From: Oscillospiraceae bacterium
GTDB lineage: Bacteria; Bacillota_A; Clostridia; Oscillospirales; Ruminococcaceae
NCBI GenBank assembly: GCA_017523995.1
Contig: JAFWUX010000086.1
Location: forward strand, 1-30,719
Length of the DNA stretch: 30,719 nt
Reading direction: 5' to 3'
Below the pieces are notes generated by a model, which did not search any database, was not told the origin of the DNA, and saw only the letters and a list, made by a program, of their open reading frames with translations. The stretch's first letter is position 1. The number at the start of each line of letters is the position of its first letter. Both the position numbers and the translations under genes were made by a program. Below, piece after piece: positions 25,416 to 30,657 of this stretch.

Positions 25416-25430
25416 GAAAGGAATTAAACA

Positions 25431-25679
25431 ATGGATAAAGATTTATACTTCGGCGCAGCCGATCAGATGAAAAAGAACATCCAGCTTGACCGCAGAAATA
25501 CCGATAAGCTGAACGGCTTTGTATTTGGTCAGTCCGGAGAAGGCTGCGGCTTTCATGCTGATGCGCAGCCTTCCGGTATGGCTCTTGCTGCAAGACAGGA
25601 AATGTCGAATGAAGGGGATATTATTCTTGATCCGGTCAATATATTCTTGAAAATTATAGAAGGGAGGGCTGCACCATGA
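25431..25679 (+). CDS. VirB4-like fragment protein with degenerate P-loop
   Basis: The 82-aa protein follows AGAAAGGA and overlaps the next gene by 4 bp (ATGA at 25676-25679). Its layout copies the nucleotide-binding region of VirB4 ATPases: LYFGAADQMKKNIQLDRRN, then NGFVFGQSGEGCGFHA at the Walker A position, then ILDPVN where the DPENEY box would be. The element's own virB4 reads NGFVYGTSGSGKSIF and IDPENEY at these points. The lysine needed for ATP binding is absent. It may be a decayed piece of another VirB4, or a small protein that interferes with or regulates VirB4. The intact frame and good start argue that it is still expressed. Confidence 0.6.
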   Translation: MDKDLYFGAADQMKKNIQLDRRNTDKLNGFVFGQSGEGCGFHADAQPSGMALAARQEMSNEGDIILDPVNIFLKIIEGRAAP

Positions 25680-26452
25680 GCCTGTTCAAATTGAGCAATC
25701 AGATCTTCGGACAAGGACTTAGCGTAAAGGAGCTGTGCGTGTATACTTATCTGTGCAGCATCCGCGCTGACGAACAAACGCTGAATCGTGAGGCTGTTGT
25801 CCATGTTAAGCAAACAACAATCGGAGAAAATTGCGGGATCAGCTCTGTCCAGACGGTCAAAAAGGTCATATCTGGCCTGATTGCAAAGGGCTTTGTTACG
25901 CAGCTGCAACGCAGCGTGAAGCACGGCGGATATAAAGGGACATACTATTACGGAATCAAGCAGCTCCCTATGACAGACGGTTACTTCTACGCAGAACGCA
26001 GAGTGTTCGGCCAGCTCGTGCCGCGTCAGCTGTTCGTCTATCTCTTTATCTGTAAGTCCTTCAGTCCTTCCCTTGGCTATTGCTGGAACAGCTATAATGA
26101 CATTGCAGCGCAGACCGGCATGAAGCGTGAGGTTGTGATCCAGACCGTCAATGAGCTTGTCAAGGGGCATTTCATCGTGCGGTATCACAGAAGATCGAAG
26201 GAAAATAAAAAGGTGTTTGTGGATAACCGTTACAGTATTGTTCTATACGTGCGCGGAAGCATAAAAAAGAAGAAGCTGATGTGCAAGATCAGCTTCTTCG
26301 GTGTGCTTACAGAGGACGAAAGTTCTGTAAAGCATAATATCACAAGCACAGTATATCACAGATCGGGAGAATTGTCAAGTGTTTTTTCTGGTCGTGGCAG
26401 TCCGGAATGCAATTTTTTCGGAAGGGGCAGTCCTGAAAATGTGGCTCATTAA
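25676..26452 (+). CDS. Tandem winged-helix replication-type protein
   Basis: The 258-aa protein starts at ATG 25676 after GAAGGGAGG. It has two winged-helix-like units: about 15-85 (LSVKELCVYTYLCSIRADEQ; IGENCGISSVQTVKKVISGL) and about 115-180 (PRQLFVYLFICKSF; DIAAQTGMKREVVIQTVNEL). Paired winged helices followed by a basic tail are typical of RepA/DnaD-like replication initiators of plasmids and conjugative elements. The tail repeats a short motif (SGRGSPECNF, then FGRGSPENV). Part of the tail coding sequence also forms a minus-strand small RNA gene (26262-26378), which may be antisense control. The Rep role is inferred from architecture and context. Confidence 0.75.
   Translation: MSLFKLSNQIFGQGLSVKELCVYTYLCSIRADEQTLNREAVVHVKQTTIGENCGISSVQTVKKVISGLIAKGFVTQLQRSVKHGGYKGTYYYGIKQLPMTDGYFYAERRVFGQLVPRQLFVYLFICKSFSPSLGYCWNSYNDIAAQTGMKREVVIQTVNELVKGHFIVRYHRRSKENKKVFVDNRYSIVLYVRGSIKKKKLMCKISFFGVLTEDESSVKHNITSTVYHRSGELSSVFSGRGSPECNFFGRGSPENVAH
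26262..26343 (-). ncRNA. Candidate antisense small RNA within the 3' end of the rep-like gene
   Basis: A minus-strand unit is complete here. TTGACA (complement of 26373-26378) and TATACT (complement of 26350-26355) are 17 bp apart, predicting a start near 26343. The roughly 82-nt RNA folds into one hairpin (arms 26305-26313 and 26324-26333) and then a perfect 12-bp terminator stem (26269-26280 and 26288-26299) followed by six U (complement of 26263-26268). It is fully complementary to the rep-like mRNA, so it may control copy number, or act in trans. Promoter, spacing and terminator are all near ideal. Confidence 0.75.
26263..26299 (-). terminator. Rho-independent terminator of the antisense small RNA
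   Basis: GAAGAAGCTGAT and ATCAGCTTCTTC form a perfect 12-bp stem with a 7-nt loop, followed on the minus strand by TTTTTT. It lies inside the rep-like coding frame. Confidence 0.8.
26350..26378 (-). promoter_or_regulatory. Promoter of the antisense small RNA
   Basis: TTGACA, a 17-bp spacer and TATACT read on the minus strand. It is the only near-consensus minus-strand promoter seen between 765 and 29800. Confidence 0.8.
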
Positions 26453-26631
26453 AGATACCCAATTCTTTCTTCCTTCAAAGAAAAAGAAATTATGAGTTTA
26501 CTTTAAGTATAACTATATACTGCGGCTTGTTTTTTGAAATTTCTTTTCGCTTGCGGTTTGGATCAGCGCGGGCGGCGGTACAGGCCGGTTTGGGGCGCAG
26601 CGTCATTTTTTCTTTTTTTGACGGAAAGATA

Positions 26632-26660
26632 TTGACAGCCGGCTGAAAATATGATATAAT
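26632..26660 (+). promoter_or_regulatory. Consensus promoter of the type III antitoxin RNA
   Basis: TTGACA (26632-26637) and TATAAT (26655-26660) are perfect hexamers with a 17-bp spacer. Transcription would start near 26667, 65 bp before the first antitoxin repeat. Strong constitutive antitoxin transcription is expected for type III systems. Confidence 0.92.
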
Positions 26661-26731
26661 AACGCTGCGGAAAGCTGCGGAAACTTCAATTACCGCAGTC
26701 GCGGCTTTTCGTGATGTTGGATTGCTCATCT

Positions 26732-26891
26732 CTAGGAGCTACTGCCGCTCGTCTACAAAGAGCAGCCCTTATCTAGGAGCTACTGCCGCTCGTCCAGAAA
26801 GTGCAGCCCTTATCTAGGAGTTACTGCCACTCGTCCAGAAAGTGCAGCCCTTGTCTAGGAGCTACTGCCGCTCGTCCAGAAAGTGCAGCCC
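26732..26891 (+). repeat. Four tandem 41-nt antitoxin repeats
   Basis: Units begin at 26732, 26773, 26814 and 26855, each with CTAGGAG; the first three are 41 nt and the last ends after 37. Each can form a stem GAGC-TACTGCC-GCTC. Unit 3 changes both sides together to GAGT...ACTC, keeping the pair. The loop CTGC can pair with GCAG downstream (in GTGCAGCCC, or GAGCAGCCC in unit 1), which predicts an H-type pseudoknot like those of known ToxI RNAs. Confidence 0.9.
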
Positions 26892-26903
26892 AAAAGCAAT
26901 CAC

Positions 26904-26933
26904 AAAGGACGGTCGCTGACCGTCCTTTTGTTT
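26904..26933 (+). terminator. Terminator between antitoxin repeats and toxin gene
   Basis: AAAGGACGGTC (26904-26914) and GACCGTCCTTT (26918-26928) form a perfect 11-bp stem with a 3-nt loop, followed by TTGTTT. It limits toxin expression relative to the antitoxin RNA. Confidence 0.9.
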
Positions 26934-26951
26934 ACCGAGGGGAGGATTGTT

Positions 26952-27734
26952 ATGCCCGCGCCTGCTCTTGATTTTTATTACGTGGATCCTGCTTATGTTT
27001 CATACTTGCAAACTGCCGAGACAGCCGTACACGGTTCTTCTCACGTTCCCAATGTTGTGTATGAAAATCGGAATAAGTTTATGTTCGGATCGGTCTTGCA
27101 GATTGACGGAATCAATTATTTTGTACCTGTTTCGTCAAAAACGAACAAGTCCTCAAATTACAACCTTCAGATTACCGTTCCTTCGGATCATGTCAAAGTG
27201 AAAGGCACGCTGCGCTTCCCATACATGATTCCTGTTCCGGATGCCGCCTTAACGCGCTTGAATATCCGCAGCATTGCTTCGCAGGGCGAACAGCAGCTTA
27301 TTGCAAAAGAGCGTGCGTTTTGTTTCCGGAATCAAGCAAAGATTCTGCGGATTGCAGAAAGAATCCACAGACAGGTTGTCACGAAATCCAATCCCGCCCT
27401 GGCAGCCAATAGCTGTGATTTCCCGCTGCTGGAAAATGCGTATCTGACATACTGCAATTCGCACAGCATCTCCGTCCCGCTGGAAGATCGGAAGCGCATC
27501 TTGCTGCGGAACGGCCTTGGCAGTGGAAATACGCTTTCCGCCTTTTTCACGAAAGACGAAATCCAGTATCGGGCAATCTCACCGGATGAAGCAAAGCTGG
27601 TCGCCGGTCAGCCCGATCTGCTTCATGTGATCCGCAAAGGTGAAAAGGGGCTGATCCTTCAGCACTTGACTTCCGACACCGCCCTTGTGAAACGCATCCT
27701 GGAACCGGCTCAATCCGCGCTTGCATTGAAATAA
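26952..27734 (+). CDS. toxN: ToxN/AbiQ-like type III toxin endoribonuclease with C-terminal extension
   Basis: The 260-aa protein starts at ATG 26952 after GAGGGGAGG. Residues 1-165 follow the ToxN/AbiQ pattern: LDFYYVDPAYVSYLQ at the start, YFVPVSSKTNKS (the conserved SS-K active-site region), LRFPYMIPVP, the helix LIAKERAFCFRNQAKILRIA and CDFPLLENAYLTYC. These enzymes cut mRNA and their own antitoxin precursor and often cause phage-triggered growth arrest, so the system may both stabilise the element and defend the host. Known members are about 170 residues; here some 90 extra residues follow (RKRILLRNGLGSGNTLSAFF to the end), of unknown role. The upstream repeats and terminator support the assignment strongly. 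Confidence 0.85.
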   Translation: MPAPALDFYYVDPAYVSYLQTAETAVHGSSHVPNVVYENRNKFMFGSVLQIDGINYFVPVSSKTNKSSNYNLQITVPSDHVKVKGTLRFPYMIPVPDAALTRLNIRSIASQGEQQLIAKERAFCFRNQAKILRIAERIHRQVVTKSNPALAANSCDFPLLENAYLTYCNSHSISVPLEDRKRILLRNGLGSGNTLSAFFTKDEIQYRAISPDEAKLVAGQPDLLHVIRKGEKGLILQHLTSDTALVKRILEPAQSALALK

Positions 27735-27738
27735 GCAC

Positions 27739-27773
27739 AAAACCGTTCGGAGATTTCTTCGGACGGTTTTTAT
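27739..27773 (+). terminator. Terminator after the toxin gene
   Basis: AAACCGTTCG (27739-27748) pairs with CGGACGGTTT (27760-27769), with one wobble, and is followed by TTTAT. It separates toxin and integrase transcripts. Confidence 0.75.
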
Positions 27774-27801
27774 ATTACAGAACCAGAAGGAGAACAAAAT
27801 A

Positions 27802-28926
27802 ATGGATATGCAAAGCGTTACCGCAATTTTTCCGGGATTGCAGATTCGGGATTTCCGGATCCTTGCAGAACACACAGCAGCAGAGAACCGCGAAGTGTGC
27901 GTGCAGCTGACCGTATTGCTGCCCGCAGCATCCATGCAGGAAACCGGGAACAGAACGAAGTTTGAGGCTGTTGCTGCAAAATGGCTGAAAATGAAATCCT
28001 CAGTTGTGAAAAGCAGCTCGTATGACCGGCTTGAAGCGACTGTGCAGAATCAGATTCTTCCTTTTTTCGGGCAGCTGCGGCTGGATGAATTGGATCCGGC
28101 CTGTGTGCAGGACTGGATCGACGAGCTGGCCGAAGCCTATTCATACAGCACCTTGACGAAGGCTTTTCAAAGCCTGAATGCAATCATTGATTATGCCGTT
28201 CTGCATGATCTGATGCCGGTGAACAACATTCGGGATCGGACTGTTCTTCCGAGAAACAACGGACGGAATCTCCGGGATGTTGTTACGTTCACTCCGGCAG
28301 AGTGTGAACGCATCATCAAGGCAAGCTATGAGAAAAACGATTGCGGTGAATCGGAACCGCTTGCGCCGCTGCTGCCGTTCCTGCTGAACACCGGCCTGCG
28401 GATCGGTGAAGCCCTGGCGTTGCGTTGGGGTGACATTGACCGGAAGCATCGGTTTGTGCGAATCCGAAAAAATATCAAGTCTGTCCGCAACCGCTCCGGA
28501 AAGGCCGATGAGCCGCATTATCTGACGATTGAGCAAAATTCCGTGAAAACCAGGACGAGTGACCGGGTCGTTCATCTGAATCATGCGGCAATGCAGGCAT
28601 TGACAGCATTGCGCAAAAGACCGGATACTGATTTGGTGTTTCCGAACCGGCACGGTGCATTCTGTTCTTATGCGAGCATCCGTCGAATGATGCAGCGCAT
28701 CTTTCGCAGAGCACAGGTTCCGGTTCGGGGCTTTCATGTATTCCGGCACACGTTTGCAACGAATTTATTTGCGCAGGGTGTCGAAGTAAAGACTGTAAGC
28801 AGCATTCTCGGTCATTCCAGCGTAAAAATCACTTATGACATTTACATTCACTCCATTCAGGAACAGGAAGCGCGGGCAGTTGCACTGCTGGCGGAAGCCG
28901 ACGGTGCGGCTGCTGCGTCATTATGA
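27802..28926 (+). CDS. int: Tyrosine-family integrase
   Basis: The 374-aa recombinase starts at ATG 27802 after AGAAGGAG. An unusual first 50 residues precede the SAM-like core-binding domain (FEAVAAKWLKMKS; YSTLTKAFQSLNAIIDYAV). The catalytic residues are R200 (NTGLRIGEAL), H312 and R315 (HVFRH), a second His in LGHSS and the nucleophile Y348 (YDIYIHS). It should recombine the 46-bp att repeat in the tRNA-Cys gene, 1.7 kb to its right. No obvious separate excisionase gene is seen; the small gene at 29623 might take that role. Confidence 0.94.
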   Translation: MDMQSVTAIFPGLQIRDFRILAEHTAAENREVCVQLTVLLPAASMQETGNRTKFEAVAAKWLKMKSSVVKSSSYDRLEATVQNQILPFFGQLRLDELDPACVQDWIDELAEAYSYSTLTKAFQSLNAIIDYAVLHDLMPVNNIRDRTVLPRNNGRNLRDVVTFTPAECERIIKASYEKNDCGESEPLAPLLPFLLNTGLRIGEALALRWGDIDRKHRFVRIRKNIKSVRNRSGKADEPHYLTIEQNSVKTRTSDRVVHLNHAAMQALTALRKRPDTDLVFPNRHGAFCSYASIRRMMQRIFRRAQVPVRGFHVFRHTFATNLFAQGVEVKTVSSILGHSSVKITYDIYIHSIQEQEARAVALLAEADGAAAASL

Positions 28927-28979
28927 TGCATTGAGGTATACCCTTGGGGAGTGCCGGGAAAGTGTTTCAATAGAATCCA

Positions 28980-29014
28980 ATGCCGTATTTTCGCACATTG
29001 CAAAAATACGGCAT
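28980..29014. repeat. Candidate res/operator palindrome of the serine recombinase
   Basis: ATGCCGTATTTT (28980-28991) and AAAATACGGCAT (29003-29014) are perfect 12-bp arms separated by 11 bp, 29 bp before the recombinase start. The size and place fit the crossover subsite of a resolvase or an autoregulatory operator. Confidence 0.6.
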
Positions 29015-29042
29015 AACTTATATGCAAGAAAGAGGGGATAAT

Positions 29043-29633
29043 ATGGCTCGTATCGGATATGCCCGTGTTTCGTCTGAGGATCAGAACGAGGAACGACAGC
29101 TCGCAGCGTTTCGGGAACAGGGTGTTGAGAAGGTCTATCTTGATAAACTGAGCGGGAAGAATGCCAGGCGTCCGCAGCTGCAAGCAATGTTTGCTTATGT
29201 CAGGGAAGGAGATACCGTCATCGTGACAGATTTTTCCCGGCTTGCCCGCAGCACCGTCGATATGCTTCAGATCGTCGGTGCGCTGAAGGAGAAGGCCGTC
29301 CGGCTTGTCAGCCTGAAGGAGAATCTGGATACTGATACACCGCAGGGCAGATTTATGCTGACCGTCTTTGCTGCGCTGGCAGAGCTGGAACGTGAAACAA
29401 TCCGGGAACGGCAGCAGGAAGGCATCCGGATCGCCAAGGCAGCTGGGAAGTACAAAGGCAGGAAGCCGCTGCCGCTTGATGAACATTTCTTTTGTTCCGA
29501 ATGCAAAAAATGGAGAGCCGGTTCACAGACCGCTGCGGAAACACAGCGACGTCTCGGCATGAAGCCAAACCGCTTTTATCGGCTTGCACGAAAATATGGA
29601 TTCTTCGGAGAGGATGAAAAGCATGGAAAATAA
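29043..29633 (+). CDS. Serine recombinase (resolvase/invertase family)
   Basis: The 196-aa protein starts at ATG 29043 after GAAAGAGGGG. It has the catalytic Ser10 in YARVSSEDQNEERQ, the conserved DFSRLARST segment with its arginines, the long E helix (ALAELERETIRERQQEGI) and a C-terminal DNA-binding part (TAAETQRRLGMKPNRFYRLA) with a Cys pair ahead of it (FCSECKKW), which may bind zinc. Resolvases of this size split dimers of replicating plasmids, in line with the Rep and Par functions. An inverted repeat upstream could be its site. Confidence 0.9.
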   Translation: MARIGYARVSSEDQNEERQLAAFREQGVEKVYLDKLSGKNARRPQLQAMFAYVREGDTVIVTDFSRLARSTVDMLQIVGALKEKAVRLVSLKENLDTDTPQGRFMLTVFAALAELERETIRERQQEGIRIAKAAGKYKGRKPLPLDEHFFCSECKKWRAGSQTAAETQRRLGMKPNRFYRLARKYGFFGEDEKHGK

Positions 29634-29796
29634 GCCAAATGAAAACGGACTGGAAACACTCGCAAAGCTGTGGGATCAGCTCACGCCGACACAGCAGCAG
29701 CTTATGCTGCGCAGAGCTGAAGCAATGGCTGCAAGAAATAAAATGGCAAAACCGGCAGACGCAGATTCCATACCGTCAGCCGGTGACAATCACTAA
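29623..29796 (+). CDS. Small helical protein at the end of the recombinase operon
   Basis: The 57-aa product starts at ATG 29623, 9 nt after GGAGAGG, overlapping the end of the recombinase gene by 11 bp. It is helical and charged (LETLAKLWDQLTPTQQQLML; RRAEAMAARNKMA) with an Asp/Pro/Ser tail. No family was recognised. It could assist recombination or act as an excisionase substitute, which is only position-based. A 26-bp palindrome overlaps its stop codon. Confidence 0.65.
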   Translation: MENKPNENGLETLAKLWDQLTPTQQQLMLRRAEAMAARNKMAKPADADSIPSAGDNH

Positions 29797-29820
29797 ATTG
29801 TGCTACATGTAGCACAATTT
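29795..29820. repeat. Stop-codon-overlapping palindrome, copy 3 (perfect 26 bp)
   Basis: The perfect arms AAATTGTGCTACA (29795-29807) and TGTAGCACAATTT (29808-29820) share the core TTGTGCTAyATGTAGCACAA with copies 1 and 2. It overlaps the TAA of the small gene and is followed by a terminator. Confidence 0.85.
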
Positions 29821-29834
29821 GGAGCGAAAAATAG

Positions 29835-29866
29835 AGGACGCATCCGCATGGGTGCGTCCTTTTTTG
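29835..29866 (+). terminator. Rho-independent terminator closing the element's + strand genes
   Basis: AGGACGCATCC (29835-29845) pairs with GGTGCGTCCT (29851-29860), followed by TTTTTG. It is the last terminator before the non-coding right end. Confidence 0.88.
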
Positions 29867-29936
29867 TTGCGATTGTATCCAGTTTGTGAAAGCGATATTT
29901 GTGCACAATTACGAAATGTAAATTTTGCATAACCCC

Positions 29937-29965
29937 TTTACAAATCGTGAAAAATATGGTATAAT
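29937..29965 (+). promoter_or_regulatory. Rightward promoter of a structured RNA
   Basis: TTTACA (29937-29942) and TATAAT (29960-29965) are separated by 17 bp. A start near 29972 is predicted, with no gene downstream on this strand. Confidence 0.75.
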
Positions 29966-30100
29966 ATATGTATAGCGGTGCTCTAAGCAAAAAAGCACCC
30001 CCACAGGATAAACTGCGATTGGCGTCGCAATTTATCCCATAATCAGACAGATGCTCGAACATCTGAATGACTTAGTGAGAATGCTACTTTTTGTGGTCTT

Positions 30101-30130
30101 ATTATACCACATTCAGTATACACTTGTCAA
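30101..30130 (-). promoter_or_regulatory. Leftward promoter facing the structured RNA
   Basis: On the minus strand TTGACA (complement of 30125-30130) and TATAAT (complement of 30101-30106) are separated by 18 bp. The start would be near 30095 and the RNA runs back through the hairpins toward 29972. Confidence 0.75.
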
Positions 30131-30176
30131 GCCTTTCAGTCTGTTTGCGCTGTCTGAAGGGCTTGATTTTTTGTTT
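30129..30176 (+). terminator. Terminator of the rightward structured RNA
   Basis: AAGCCTTTCAG (30129-30139) and CTGAAGGGCTT (30154-30164) form an 11-bp stem with one wobble, followed by GATTTTTTGTTTT. The left arm overlaps the -35 of the leftward promoter. Confidence 0.8.
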
Positions 30177-30508
30177 TCTGTTCGCTGTCGCATCTTGAAA
30201 ACTGAATAGCTTTTGAATGACCGAACTTCCTTCATGACGGTGTGCAAGCCGGTGAGAAGTCTCACTAGCGACGTCTGCGCATCCGCGAAGATTCCCTGTC
30301 CCGATCCGGGATCAACAATCAGCGTCCGCTTCACCGGACAGCAGATAAGGGCATGAGCGATTCGATGCGGCAGAACGGCAGCCAGGTGAACGCTGCTGTT
30401 GCGATGACCATGAACAAGAAGTTGCAGGAAACGGCGATGCAATGATACGCTTCCTGTTTGATTCACAACCGCGCGGGCATTCAGAACATAACTATACACA
30501 TACGGGGT
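30177..30508. other. Right-end stretch without a recognisable gene
   Basis: Nothing can be named here with confidence. GTGAGA/TCTCAC (30252-30265) is a small palindrome. An open frame on the + strand runs from 30269 to 30445 and contains one late ATG; see the separate low-confidence entry. The stretch may hold integrase arm-binding sites. Confidence 0.5.
30353..30445 (+). CDS. Weak 30-aa ORF, perhaps the tail of a lost gene
   Basis: ATG 30353 opens 30 codons (start MSDSMRQNGSQVNAAVAM) ending at TGA 30443-30445. The frame is open back to a TAG at 30266-30268, and the upstream 28 codons also look protein-like. AAGGG lies only 4 nt before the ATG, which is poor. It could be the 3' remnant of a deleted gene or a chance frame. 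Confidence 0.25.
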   Translation: MSDSMRQNGSQVNAAVAMTMNKKLQETAMQ

Positions 30509-30571
30509 ATAGCACAAACTCGCAGCTTCGCTCAGAACAGTTTGTGCTATCCGAAACGAGTGCTGCGAGTT
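30509..30571. repeat. Overlapping inverted repeats next to attR
   Basis: ATAGCACAAACT (30509-30520) pairs with AGTTTGTGCTAT (30539-30550). A second pair, AACTCGCAGC (30517-30526) with GCTGCGAGTT (30562-30571), overlaps the first left arm, so the two structures exclude each other. The arms contain the TTGTGCTA half-site of the three dispersed palindromes. The tRNA transcript runs through this DNA. Confidence 0.7.
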
Positions 30572-30576
30572 AAATG

Positions 30577-30650
30577 TGGAGGCGCGAACCAGATTTGAAC
30601 TGGTGATCACGGTGTTGCAGACCATTGCCTTACCACTTGGCTATCGCGCC
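30577..30650 (-). tRNA. tRNA-Cys(GCA), intact, integration target
   Basis: The minus strand reads a full 74-nt cloverleaf: acceptor GGCGCGA/TCGCGCC, anticodon arm ATGGT-CTGCAAC-ACCGT with anticodon GCA, T-arm CCAG-TTCAAAT-CTGG and an encoded CCA (complement of 30577-30579). Its 3' half from the anticodon loop onward is the 46-bp repeat shared with the left end. Integration therefore rebuilt a functional tRNA; the left copy lacks CCA. Confidence 0.95.
30579..30624 (-). repeat. attR: attR: 46-bp direct repeat within tRNA-Cys
   Basis: It is identical to 475-520, and the flanks diverge at once on both sides. The crossover should lie in this block, most likely near the anticodon-loop end as for other tyrosine integrases that use tRNA genes. 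Confidence 0.9.
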
Positions 30651-30657
30651 GTGATGA

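Larger units (their letters stand above)
26667..26933 (+). ncRNA. toxI: Type III antitoxin RNA (ToxI-like) with leader and terminator
   Basis: This non-coding transcript runs from the consensus promoter through four tandem repeats to a terminator, just before a ToxN-like gene. This is the order of promoter, repeats, terminator and toxin in type III toxin-antitoxin systems, where the RNA repeats bind and silence the toxin and leaky termination allows toxin expression. The 65-nt leader holds a hairpin (CTGCGG 26675-26680 with CCGCAG 26693-26698, plus outer AAAGC/GCTTT pairs). The toxin normally cuts the precursor into single repeats. Confidence 0.85.
29972..30176 (+). ncRNA. Candidate structured RNA between convergent promoters
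   Basis: From the promoter at 29937 to the terminator at 30129-30176 a roughly 200-nt RNA is predicted with no suitable gene inside. It has successive hairpins: GGTGCT/AGCACC (29977-29999), GGATAAACTGCGA/TCGCAATTTATCC (30006-30038 region, one wobble), CAGATG/CATCTG (30049-30066) and GTGGT/ACCAC (30093-30110). A minus-strand promoter (30101-30130) faces it, so a fully complementary RNA is expected. This arrangement resembles antisense-controlled loci such as type I toxin-antitoxin or copy-control RNAs, but no convincing toxin peptide was found. Confidence 0.6.

Noticed and set aside
26732..26891. CRISPR array
   Set aside because: The 41-nt units are contiguous with no unique spacers, and no cas gene is present; order and structure fit a type III antitoxin RNA.
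26732..26891. Replication iterons of an origin
   Set aside because: They lie near a rep-like gene, but the compensatory stem change, promoter upstream, terminator downstream and the ToxN-like gene point to RNA function.
29793..30062. 89-aa frame on the minus strand through the RNA locus
   Set aside because: It runs through two terminators and the opposing promoter and its composition is not protein-like.
30081..30209. 42-aa hydrophobic + strand frame as a type I toxin
   Set aside because: The start has only a weak ribosome site and the frame extends past the terminator at 30129-30176, so the predicted RNA cannot encode all of it.
475..30624. Integrated prophage
   Set aside because: There are no capsid, terminase, portal, tail or lysis genes; the cargo is a conjugation system.
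30113..30625. 170-aa frame on the minus strand at the right end
   Set aside because: It starts inside tRNA-Cys, crosses the inverted repeats and terminator region, and has no motif or ribosome site.
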